Below, in pieces: positions 45,612 through 54,144 of a stretch of DNA of 64,000 nucleotides (position 1 is its first letter; every line of letters begins with the position of its first letter). This DNA comes from Polynucleobacter sphagniphilus (GTDB lineage Bacteria; Pseudomonadota; Gammaproteobacteria; Burkholderiales; Burkholderiaceae), in contig NZ_MPIY01000003.1 of NCBI RefSeq assembly GCF_001953355.1, positions 124,001 to 188,000 on the forward strand. Reading direction: 5' to 3'. The translations under genes were made by a program, and so were the position numbers. The notes under the pieces were generated by a model. It saw nothing but the letters and a program-made list of their open reading frames with translations, was not told the origin of the DNA and made no database searches.

Positions 45612-47819
45612 CTACTGAATGCTGGGATGCGAAACAAACGTTTCTGCACCAGCCTCTATAACGTTGAATGGGATATCTAGCGCCCAAGCTGCTGCCATTG
45701 CAGCAGCTAAATTGATGGCATTCCAAGGTGTACTTGCATTGGGTACTAGGTGTTTTGGCACAGGAATTGCTTTTTGGGTGTGCTTACCTAAGTTCAAGGC
45801 AATTTGCTGTTTGCCGGCAATCACGGCTCGCCCACCATTTTGAAGATGTACTTTTACAATTTCAGACTCGGGATCTTGGGTGAAATAAATCACTTCACCA
45901 TCGGATAGTTCAGCCATTTTTGCCACCATTGGATCGTCGGCATTGAGCACTGCCACCCCTGTTGGTAGGACGACATCGACCTGGGTACGCACAACGCTAA
46001 ACACCTGGTCTTCATCATAGATGGCATATTCAGGAAAATTGGCCTTGGGATCCACATTCAAAACCACGCCAACCTGACAACGATCGTAAGCCAAACCTTC
46101 AATCAGCATGGAGAGGTGATTATTTTCAATCACAGCGGCTTCAACAGAACGATTTAACAAGGTGCGACGCGCATTTTCCCAATTGGCGGCATCACTTTTT
46201 TGAATAGCGCGCTGCCCAAAGAAAAGACCTTTACTGCATGCAAGACCAACATATAGATTAGTCAGGCGTAAAAAGTGTGCAATCATTTCTGCAACAGAAG
46301 TTTTGCCGCGCTCACCACAGATACCAATTACTGGAATGCGACAATCACTTCCAGGCGGGAAGAGGTGATCGGCAATTTCTTTACCAACAGGCTGGGGTTT
46401 GCCGCTAGCAGGCTTTAGATGCATCAGTAATCCTGGGCCTGCATTCACTTCAACAATCGCCGCATTTTGTTCTTCGAGCGGCCTGCCAATATCTTGCGCT
46501 ACTAAATCCACGCCAGCAATTTCTAAGCCAACCACGCGGGCTGCTAAAGCAACTTGTCGTGCAACTTCTGGATGTATCGCGTCTGTGACATCAAAGGCAA
46601 CATTGCCATTGCTCTGAATCAAGACTTTTTGGTCAAGGCTGGGGATGCTATCGCCGGTTAATTGTTGGCGCGCTAATTCCAGTTCAACTGCCGAGTCAAT
46701 TCGGACTGGATTGAGCGGATGTTCTTCGGCAGTGCCACGCCTAGGATCTGAATTGATTTGGGATTGAATCAGTTCACGAACAGTATGTTGGCCATCGCCG
46801 GTGACCCAAACCGTTTCACCTTTAGCGGCTGCTACTACTTTATTGCCTACAACGAGTAGGCGGTGCTCGTCGCCCAGAATATGGCGCTCCACCAATACTT
46901 CACTGCCTTCATCGATGGCAACGGCATACGCCGCTTGAATTTCTTGTTGGGTATACAGATTGATAAATACGCCACGACCATGGTTACCGTCGATTGGCTT
47001 GACCACCACCGGCAAGCCAATTTCTTGCGCGGCTTCCCAGGCGTCATCAGGGCTCGTTACTGTTCTGCCTTCTGGAGTAGGGACACCAGCACTCGATAAA
47101 AGACTTTTGGTTAAGTCTTTATCCCGGGAGATGGTTTCGGCAATAGCGCTTGTTTGGTCGGTCTCGGCGGTCCAAATGCGACGCTGCTTTGCACCATAAC
47201 CTAGTTGTACAAGATTACCTTCAGACAGGCGAATAGATGGGATACCTCGTTCTTCGGCTGCGTTGACAATACAAGCGGTGCTAGGGCCTAGTAACAAGTC
47301 ATCACCCAGTTCACGTAGATTTTCAATAATAGTTTGAACTTCTGCGACTGGATCTTTGGTGTCTTGGGCTAGCGCAAGATAAAGATCTCTTGCATATTTC
47401 AGGGCAGTGAGGGTGACCTCTTCATTAATCGCGCTCACCATGACTTTGTAGACTCCGCGGCGATCACCATCTCGCGCTTTGCCAAATCCACCTGGAATCC
47501 CTGCGAGATTTTGTAGCTCAAGGGTGAGGTGCTCCAAAATATGGGCAGGCCACGTGCCTTCTTCAACGCGCTTTAGAAATCCGCCGGCCTCACCATAGCT
47601 GCAGCGATGCTCCTGTAGGCTTGGTAGGGCCTTAATGAGACGCTCATAAAAGCCGGGAATGAGGTTGGATGGGTAATCTTCCAAATCCCCAATATCGAGC
47701 CAAACCTCAATAATGGGGTGGTAGGTCCACATATTCGGGCCGCGGAGATGCTTGACGCTCAAGATCTTAATGGTTTTATCTAGTAATTGGGGCATAAACG
47801 GCGATGCGGTGAGGGCCAC
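45612..47819 (-). CDS. cphA: cyanophycin synthetase (CphA)
   Basis: VKHLRGPNMWTYHPIIEVWLDIGDLEDYPSNLIPGF; ATP-grasp; IPVIGICGERGKTSVAEMIAHFL. Confidence 0.9.
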   Translation of the reverse strand: MALTASPFMPQLLDKTIKILSVKHLRGPNMWTYHPIIEVWLDIGDLEDYPSNLIPGFYERLIKALPSLQEHRCSYGEAGGFLKRVEEGTWPAHILEHLTLELQNLAGIPGGFGKARDGDRRGVYKVMVSAINEEVTLTALKYARDLYLALAQDTKDPVAEVQTIIENLRELGDDLLLGPSTACIVNAAEERGIPSIRLSEGNLVQLGYGAKQRRIWTAETDQTSAIAETISRDKDLTKSLLSSAGVPTPEGRTVTSPDDAWEAAQEIGLPVVVKPIDGNHGRGVFINLYTQQEIQAAYAVAIDEGSEVLVERHILGDEHRLLVVGNKVVAAAKGETVWVTGDGQHTVRELIQSQINSDPRRGTAEEHPLNPVRIDSAVELELARQQLTGDSIPSLDQKVLIQSNGNVAFDVTDAIHPEVARQVALAARVVGLEIAGVDLVAQDIGRPLEEQNAAIVEVNAGPGLLMHLKPASGKPQPVGKEIADHLFPPGSDCRIPVIGICGERGKTSVAEMIAHFLRLTNLYVGLACSKGLFFGQRAIQKSDAANWENARRTLLNRSVEAAVIENNHLSMLIEGLAYDRCQVGVVLNVDPKANFPEYAIYDEDQVFSVVRTQVDVVLPTGVAVLNADDPMVAKMAELSDGEVIYFTQDPESEIVKVHLQNGGRAVIAGKQQIALNLGKHTQKAIPVPKHLVPNASTPWNAINLAAAMAAAWALDIPFNVIEAGAETFVSHPSIQ

Positions 47820-47991
47820 TTAAAGAGGGGCTCTCGGACTATCTCTCTGTCTCTAGTTGTTATTGAAAATCCACAAATTTAGCAAAAATACATAAAAAGC
47901 CTTACTTTCGTAATTTAACGGCTTTCTGGCTCAAAAAGTTGACATTGTTAATAAATCGAAAAAACTAGCCTCAACTATACTTTTAGTATTA

Positions 47992-50331
47992 ATGAAGCCA
48001 GAAATTACTCCCATCACTTCGCCACTGCCTGCTGATTGGCTAGATCTTTTAAGCTCGATACCATCCATAGCGCTTGACCCTGGGGCTTTGATTGCCTGGG
48101 TTGAGTTGGATTTAGATGATGACTTGCGCTTTAAGAAAAGCCTCCTTTTGCTGACCAAGCAAAGTCTTATTTGGACAAACGGCACGCTTCATGAAACTTG
48201 GCCGATTCAAGTGGAAGCTCACCTTTCCCATGGGGATCATGCTGGCGTAGGGCATTTGAAGCTGGAGTTGACTAATAAATTATTACGTATTTGGTATTTC
48301 ACGCTGGCGGTCAATCCTCAAATTCTGCGTTTGCAATCGGCCTATAGGCAATTAGCAGCCGGGAGCCAGCCCAATCAGGGTGCCCCGGAGGCGAATGAGT
48401 ACGATAAGCAGGTCTGCCCGGTTTGCCTGAATGCAAAGCCAGCCAACTCGGATGCATGCTCGACCTGTGAGCCCGAGGATGACAAACCACCATCCACTTG
48501 GACCTTGTTTAAGTTATGGCGTTTTGCACGTCCATACAAAAAGCAGTTGCTCTTGGGTTTTATTCTTACACTGCTCTCCACTGGGGCGACTCTGATACCG
48601 CCTTACCTCACGATGCCTTTAATGGATCATGTCTTGATTCCTTATGAGCGTGGCAACCCCATTGATTTCCATTTGGCTAGCCTCTATTTGTTGGCCTTAT
48701 TTGGCGCATCTCTTGTTGCATGGGGCTTAGGTTGGTGGAAGACTTACCTTTTGGCTTTGGTGAGCGAGCGGATTGGTGCAGATTTGCGTAACACCACCTT
48801 TGAGCATTTACTCAAGCTATCTTTGGAGTACTTCGGGGGCAAGAGGACGGGGGACTTGATTGCACGGATCGGCGCAGAAACCGATCGTATATGTGTGTTT
48901 CTCTCGCTCTACGCTTTGGACTTCGCCACAGATGTGTTGATGATCACCATGACGGCAGCCATTCTGGTGTCTATTGATCCCTTGCTTGCTTTGGTTACCT
49001 TGGCTCCATTGCCTTTTATTGTCTGGATGATCCACATCGTCCGTGACAAGCTGCGCTTCGGTTTTGAGAAGATCGATCGTATTTGGTCAGAGGTCACCAA
49101 TATCTTGGCTGATACTATTCCCGGAATTCGGGTGGTGAAGGCCTTTGCTCAGGAAGATCGAGAGCTGAAGCGTTTTGTCGATTCCAATAAGCACAATCTA
49201 CAAATCAATGACCGCGTGAACCGCGTGTGGGGATTGTTCTCGCCAACTGTCACGCTACTGACTGAAACTGGTTTATTGGTGGTGTGGGGCTTTGGTATTT
49301 GGCAGGTTGCTCACCGTCACATTACGGTGGGCGTATTAATTGCTTTCTTAGCTTATATCGGCCGCTTTTATATTCGCCTTGACTCAATGAGTCGGATTGT
49401 TTCGCATACGCAAAAAGCGGCAGCAGGGGCGAAACGTATTTTTGATATTTTGGATCACGTATCGAGTGTGCCCGAGCCTATCAACCCAGCGCCCTTAGGT
49501 GAGGTTAAAGGGCGTATCTCATTGCGCGGTGTGGGTTTCCGATACGGTAATCGCGCGGTTTCAAAAGGGATTGATTTAGATATTGCCCCTGGTGAAATGA
49601 TTGGTTTGGTTGGGCATAGTGGATCGGGCAAGAGCACTTTAGTTAATTTAATCTGTCGCTTTTATGATGTGAGTTCTGGCGCTATTTGTTTGGATGATCG
49701 AGATATTCGTAGTATCGGAATTGCTGATTACCGCAAACGAATTGGCCTTGTATTGCAAGAACCCTTTTTATTCTTTGGAACGATTGCTGAGAATATTGCC
49801 TATGGCAAACCCAGCGCGACTCGCGAAGAAATCATCGAGGCTGCTCGTGCTGCCCATGCCCATGAATTTATTTTGCGCCTGCCTTTGGGTTACGACTCAT
49901 TAGTAGGTGAGCGTGGCCAATCACTCTCTGGTGGTGAGCGTCAGCGCATCTCCATTGCCAGGGCTCTGCTGATCAATCCAAGTATTTTGATTTTGGATGA
50001 AGCAACTTCCTCGGTGGATACAACTACTGAGAAAGAAATTCAGCGAGCTTTAGATAATTTGGTTAAAGGCCGAACAACTATTGCGATTGCCCATCGTTTA
50101 TCTACTTTGCGCAAAGCCGATCGCCTAGTGGTTTTAGATAAAGGTGAGATTGTCGAGATAGGCTCGCATGATGAGTTAATGGAAGCCAAGGGCGCTTATT
50201 ACGCACTCTATCAAGCCCAGCTCAGGCATGCTGCAGAATTGGTTGAGGGTGGCGCTATTGGTGAAAGTCTGGAAGAGCATGGTGAAGAAGCTTTAGAGGT
50301 GATTGCCAAAGAGACTGGGGGTGGGGTGTGA
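47992..50331 (+). CDS. cyanophycin metabolism-associated ABC transporter (fused permease/ATPase)
   Basis: ABC exporter fold; Walker A GHSGSGKST; LSGGERQR; four-Cys motif CPVCLNAKPANSDACSTCE; next to cphA genes. Confidence 0.88.
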   Translation: MKPEITPITSPLPADWLDLLSSIPSIALDPGALIAWVELDLDDDLRFKKSLLLLTKQSLIWTNGTLHETWPIQVEAHLSHGDHAGVGHLKLELTNKLLRIWYFTLAVNPQILRLQSAYRQLAAGSQPNQGAPEANEYDKQVCPVCLNAKPANSDACSTCEPEDDKPPSTWTLFKLWRFARPYKKQLLLGFILTLLSTGATLIPPYLTMPLMDHVLIPYERGNPIDFHLASLYLLALFGASLVAWGLGWWKTYLLALVSERIGADLRNTTFEHLLKLSLEYFGGKRTGDLIARIGAETDRICVFLSLYALDFATDVLMITMTAAILVSIDPLLALVTLAPLPFIVWMIHIVRDKLRFGFEKIDRIWSEVTNILADTIPGIRVVKAFAQEDRELKRFVDSNKHNLQINDRVNRVWGLFSPTVTLLTETGLLVVWGFGIWQVAHRHITVGVLIAFLAYIGRFYIRLDSMSRIVSHTQKAAAGAKRIFDILDHVSSVPEPINPAPLGEVKGRISLRGVGFRYGNRAVSKGIDLDIAPGEMIGLVGHSGSGKSTLVNLICRFYDVSSGAICLDDRDIRSIGIADYRKRIGLVLQEPFLFFGTIAENIAYGKPSATREEIIEAARAAHAHEFILRLPLGYDSLVGERGQSLSGGERQRISIARALLINPSILILDEATSSVDTTTEKEIQRALDNLVKGRTTIAIAHRLSTLRKADRLVVLDKGEIVEIGSHDELMEAKGAYYALYQAQLRHAAELVEGGAIGESLEEHGEEALEVIAKETGGGV

Positions 50332-50789
50332 GTCAGCGACTAGAACGCGATACCTTGGGACGCCTAGTATTTAAGGATCCCAATGGCAAGATGCATACTG
50401 GTGTTTATCCAGTGAGAGCATTTCCTATTACAGCCCCTGCGGCAGGTTTGTCGATCATGGATCAATCGGGTAAAGAGTTATGGTGGTATGCATCCATTGC
50501 CGCTATTCCAGAGTCTGAGCTCGCTCTGATTGAAGAAGAAATGACAGCGCGTGAATTTATGCCAGTCATTGAAAAAATTATCCAAGTCTCTACTTTTGCT
50601 ACTCCAAGTATTTGGGATATTGAGACTGATAAAGGACCAACTCGGATTCGCTTAAAAGGTGAAGAAGATATTCGTCGTATTGCGGGCAACACACTCTTAA
50701 TTGCTGACTCCAATGGCCTGCAGTTCCTCATTAAAGATTCAACAGCGCTAGATAAAAACAGCAAAAAATTACTCGATCGCTTCCGCTAA
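50328..50789 (+). CDS. DUF1854 protein, cyanophycin metabolism-associated
   Basis: DTLGRLVFKDPNGKMHTGVYPVRAFPITAPAAGLSIMDQSGKELWW; ATGA-type overlap with the ABC gene. Confidence 0.85.
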   Translation: MSQRLERDTLGRLVFKDPNGKMHTGVYPVRAFPITAPAAGLSIMDQSGKELWWYASIAAIPESELALIEEEMTAREFMPVIEKIIQVSTFATPSIWDIETDKGPTRIRLKGEEDIRRIAGNTLLIADSNGLQFLIKDSTALDKNSKKLLDRFR

Positions 50790-50800
50790 AATAAATGAGC

Positions 50801-50838
50801 GCCGCTTTAGCTCAGTTGGTAGAGCAGTTCATTCGTAA
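50801..50838 (+). pseudogene. 5' half (nt 1-38) of host tRNA-Thr(CGU), interrupted at the end of the anticodon loop
   Basis: GCCGCTT TA GCTC AGTTGGTA GAGC A GTTCA TTCGTAA; continuation TGAAAAGG... is found only at 60918. Confidence 0.94.
50831..50838 (+). repeat. left att core direct repeat ATTCGTAA
   Basis: Identical 8-mer at 60910-60917; lies at the tRNA anticodon loop. Confidence 0.9.
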
Positions 50839-50899
50839 CAACTTTGTTCGTCAAAAAAACAACAAAAATACTTATATAGAACATAGACTTAAGCATATA

Positions 50900-50929
50900 T
50901 TTGTAGCATACCGAAAAGTATGCTACATT
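50900..50929. repeat. left arm-type integrase site candidate (inverted pair)
   Basis: TTTGTAGCATACC (50900-50912, exact reverse complement of GGTATGCTACAAA) plus AGTATGCTACATT (50917-50929). Confidence 0.75.
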
Positions 50930-50958
50930 TTATACGTTACCTAACACACGTTAAAACA

Positions 50959-52440
50959 ATGCGTAAGCGTTTAATTCCTAAAGTTGCTACCCAAGCATTA
51001 GCAAACGCTAAAAGTCGTAGCGTAGTGCCTATTAAAAGCACTATAGAAGCTATTAAAGGTTTTCCCAACAAACTTGTTATCTTCAAAATCCCTGCATCAC
51101 CTTACTTTTGGGTGCGTTACTACGACAGCAAGCCAATTAAACGTAGCACCAAAACAGCAGACAAAGCACAAGCTATTAAGTTTGCTAAAGAGTTTTACGA
51201 GAGTTTGTTAGTTAATAAAAAGCTGGGAATTAGCGTTAATGCTAAGAAAACATCGTTTGTTGTCTGTGCTGAGCAAGTAATTGAGGCAGATAAGAACAAG
51301 GTTAAGCGTAAGGAATTGGCTGAAACTTACGTAAATTCACAAATAAACATCATTAGCAAACACATAATGACGTTCTTTAAGAATTACGAAATTAGCGATA
51401 TTGACTACGCATTGCTAGACAAATTTAAGACGTATTTGTACGAAAAACAGCTATCCGCAGGCACTATTAAGATTAACTTTGTTTGCTTAAAGAAGATATT
51501 TGACTACGCACAGCGTAACAACATCATTAGCGCAAGCCCATTGTTGCCAAAAGTTAAGACTGTAGATAACGCACGTGGTTACTTCACTTTAGATGAATAC
51601 AAGCATTTAAGACGTACTACGGCTAACTTAGTGGGAACAATAAGTGAAGTGATGCAGAAAGTTGGCGAAGGTGACGACGCTATTAATAAGAAGTTACGCA
51701 ATATTGTGATTACGGAAGAAATTAAGCAATTAATTCCGTTTATGTTGTACACCTTCATACGCCCAACAGATATTAAGAATATTAAGCATAAGCACATTGA
51801 CATTAGAGGCGGTGATGAAGGCGAGTATTTGTTTATGCCCATTCCGCCAAGCAAAAAGCATAGCAAGCCAATTACATCAATGCCACGTGCAACGGTGTTT
51901 TATAAAAGATTACGTGATGTACGGATTAAGGAATTAAAGCAAGCAAGTGCAGATAAAGATGCAAAGATTGATATAAGCGATGACTATTTGTTTATGCCAC
52001 AGTATGCAAACAGAAATTATGCATATGCAAAGATAGCAAGACAGTTTGATGTATTGTTGGCGCAGGCTGGATTAAAAGTTAGTATTGACGATGATGTGCG
52101 TACCTTGTATTCAATGCGTCATACAAGCCTTATGTATCGCTTAAAGTATGGTGCAGAAATCAATCCACTTAAGTTAGCTAACAATGCACGTACAAGTGTA
52201 GAAATGTTAGAGCGGTTTTACTTGGCACAGTTGGAAAGTAGTGAATACACGAAAGACTTACACGCTAAGAAGGTTGTACGGAAACGTGACAACAAGAAGG
52301 AAAGTAAGATTGCAGTTTCAAAACCTGTGCATCCATCACTATTGCAATTGACTGATAAGGTAGCGAAGATAATTGATAAGACAGGAAGTAAACGAGGAAT
52401 AACGTTTAGTGCAGATGGTGAAGGATTTGTAATAAAGTAA
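50959..52440 (+). CDS. tyrosine recombinase / site-specific integrase of the element
   Basis: Core-binding and catalytic domain; FTFIRPTDIKNIKHKHID, YSMRHTSLMYRLKYG, NNARTSVEMLERFYLA; start at MRKRLIPK more plausible than the ATG at 50920 lying inside the repeat. Confidence 0.88.
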   Translation: MRKRLIPKVATQALANAKSRSVVPIKSTIEAIKGFPNKLVIFKIPASPYFWVRYYDSKPIKRSTKTADKAQAIKFAKEFYESLLVNKKLGISVNAKKTSFVVCAEQVIEADKNKVKRKELAETYVNSQINIISKHIMTFFKNYEISDIDYALLDKFKTYLYEKQLSAGTIKINFVCLKKIFDYAQRNNIISASPLLPKVKTVDNARGYFTLDEYKHLRRTTANLVGTISEVMQKVGEGDDAINKKLRNIVITEEIKQLIPFMLYTFIRPTDIKNIKHKHIDIRGGDEGEYLFMPIPPSKKHSKPITSMPRATVFYKRLRDVRIKELKQASADKDAKIDISDDYLFMPQYANRNYAYAKIARQFDVLLAQAGLKVSIDDDVRTLYSMRHTSLMYRLKYGAEINPLKLANNARTSVEMLERFYLAQLESSEYTKDLHAKKVVRKRDNKKESKIAVSKPVHPSLLQLTDKVAKIIDKTGSKRGITFSADGEGFVIK

Positions 52441-52459
52441 TATTTGGTTGTGGATAAAA

Positions 52460-52533
52460 GCCGCTTTAGTTAAGTGATATAACAGTGCACTCGTAATGCT
52501 CAGTCACAAGTTTGATTCTTGTAAGCGGCACCA
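52460..52533 (+). tRNA. element-encoded tRNA-Thr, anticodon CGU
   Basis: 74-nt cloverleaf: GCCGCTT TA GTTA AGTGATA TAAC A GTGCA CTCGTAA TGCTC AGTC ACAAG TTTGATT CTTGT AAGCGGC A CCA; acceptor 7/7, D 4/4, anticodon 4/5, T 5/5 pairs; encoded CCA. Confidence 0.92.
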
Positions 52534-52704
52534 TTAATTACCAAGCCGTACATCCTTAATCTGTTGCTGTGCCTTAGCAATCTTCTGTCTATCACGTTCA
52601 GCTTGTAGTGCTTTCGTACTAGCATCTTTTTGTCTCTTAAGTCCATCAATCCGTGCTTGCTGTGGTGTGAGTGGCTTAATTGCTGTAATTTCAAGTATCT
52701 TCAT
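52534..52704 (-). CDS. small phage/element-type protein, unknown function
   Basis: MKILEITAIKPLTPQQARIDGLKRQKDASTKALQAERDRQKIAKAQQQIKDVRLGN; 56 aa basic coiled-coil. Confidence 0.6.
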   Translation of the reverse strand: MKILEITAIKPLTPQQARIDGLKRQKDASTKALQAERDRQKIAKAQQQIKDVRLGN

Positions 52705-52708
52705 AGTA

Positions 52709-52852
52709 CTAAAGTTGTGTAGGTTGATGTGGCACGTTACTGCTTCCGAATATTGCTTGGAATAACTTATATGCTTGTGCTTGATTTTGTGCATACAAAA
52801 TAGTCTCAACCCACATACCACTAGCATTCACAATAGCTTTATATCGTCTCAT
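52709..52852 (-). CDS. small phage/element-type protein, unknown function (not in supplied ORF track)
   Basis: MRRYKAIVNASGMWVETILYAQNQAQAYKLFQAIFGSSNVPHQPTQL*, 47 aa, tightly spaced with the next gene. Confidence 0.55.
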   Translation of the reverse strand: MRRYKAIVNASGMWVETILYAQNQAQAYKLFQAIFGSSNVPHQPTQL

Positions 52853-52876
52853 AAAGTATTTATTGTTTTCTTATAT

Positions 52877-52914
52877 TTACGTGCCCCAAATCCTTAAAAC
52901 AATGGGGCACGTAA
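52877..52914. repeat. 12-bp perfect inverted repeat, 14-nt loop
   Basis: TTACGTGCCCCA-aatccttaaaacaa-TGGGGCACGTAA. Confidence 0.8.
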
Positions 52915-52920
52915 CTAACA

Positions 52921-53367
52921 CTATTTTTTAAATGCCTTGCGTGTAGCATCACTAACTTCACTAATTGCATCATCAAATTCACCAGCAATTACAGCTTCTT
53001 TAAGTTTGTGTAAAGTACCAATCAAAGCAGTACCATTCATTAACTCAATTGCGTTACAGCCTTTTTTCTTGTCCAAAGTCAGTGTTTTCGCACCATACTT
53101 AACAGCCAAGTTGATCTTGCCGTCTTCCGTAATCCAAAACCACTCCTTAACACGCTTAATAGTCTCAACAGTAGTACGTTCACCTGTTTCTTTATTAACT
53201 ACTGTTTTAAGGCGTTTTGGTGCATAAGGTTGCTGATTACGCTTAGCTTCACACATATCTAACTGTTCCTGTACCTTAGCAAGTAGCTTATTGCGACGTA
53301 GCAATATTGGTGAAACAGCACTAGATTTAACGGTTGTGATTAGCTTTAAGTTTGTAACTATGCTCAT
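52921..53367 (-). CDS. conserved element/phage-type hypothetical (DUF6641-like by recollection)
   Basis: MSIVTNLKLITTVKSSAVSPILLRRNKLLAKVQEQLDMCEAKRNQQPYAPKRLKTVVN...KRVKEWFWITEDGKINLAVKYGAKTL. Confidence 0.6.
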   Translation of the reverse strand: MSIVTNLKLITTVKSSAVSPILLRRNKLLAKVQEQLDMCEAKRNQQPYAPKRLKTVVNKETGERTTVETIKRVKEWFWITEDGKINLAVKYGAKTLTLDKKKGCNAIELMNGTALIGTLHKLKEAVIAGEFDDAISEVSDATRKAFKK

Positions 53368-53514
53368 TTGTAAGTTCTCCTATAAGTTAATGGGCATAGT
53401 TAATATATGGCTGATTTTTAGCTATTCCTACCGAAATCTGCCATCAAATCTCACTTTAAATGTTGTGATTTATGGTTTTTAAATAGGTTGATACGCATAT
53501 AGATAAATAACTAT

Positions 53515-54144
53515 ATGTCTAATCACCAAGCTCTAAAGCAAGCATACGTAGCAACAATTAACCAATTAAGCCCACGCTTTACACACGCTGTAACGGTGAC
53601 GTTTAAAACACGTGCTTACGTGCTACCAAAAAGCTATGCCAAATGCACCCAAAACCCCAATAACGTATTCGTCACTGCCCAAAAGTACCAACCAGAACGC
53701 TATAAATGGACGGATAAGAAGGTTTTGGGTGATTGGAAATGGTTAAACGAAGAAGTGGCAGAAAGCACTTTAGATTATTTTTACGCTAAGTTGGCATTTA
53801 TGGCTTACGGAAAGGATACAAAACGCACATCAACAAAGGCATATTCACAGCCCACAATGCTAACAAGCATAGAAGGCTTAATTAGCGACAAACGCATACA
53901 CGCACACTTAGCAATCGGTAACTTACCCGAAAACATTGATATTCGAAACACAATAGAACGAGCTTGGTGGGCTTGTGACTTTGCACATCACAGCATCGTC
54001 ATCAAACCACTAAGCAACAGTTATGGCTGGCTTGACTACATTACAAAAGAAGCAAACGTTGGCAACGTAGAGGCTTTGCGAATACAAAGCATTAAACAAC
54101 CCCAAATCTACTTAAGTGACATTGGCGTAGAAAACAGCTTGTAA
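53515..54144 (+). CDS. putative HUH-endonuclease replication initiator (Rep-like)
   Basis: Motif I-like HAVTVTFKT, HUH motif RIHAHLAIG, downstream Tyr motif GWLDYITKEA in the expected order. Confidence 0.68.
   Translation: MSNHQALKQAYVATINQLSPRFTHAVTVTFKTRAYVLPKSYAKCTQNPNNVFVTAQKYQPERYKWTDKKVLGDWKWLNEEVAESTLDYFYAKLAFMAYGKDTKRTSTKAYSQPTMLTSIEGLISDKRIHAHLAIGNLPENIDIRNTIERAWWACDFAHHSIVIKPLSNSYGWLDYITKEANVGNVEALRIQSIKQPQIYLSDIGVENSL

Noticed and set aside
53515-54144. IS200/IS605 transposase
   Set aside because: HUH motif present, but size, an upstream TVTFK motif and the YITKE motif fit Rep better; no IS-like ends identified.
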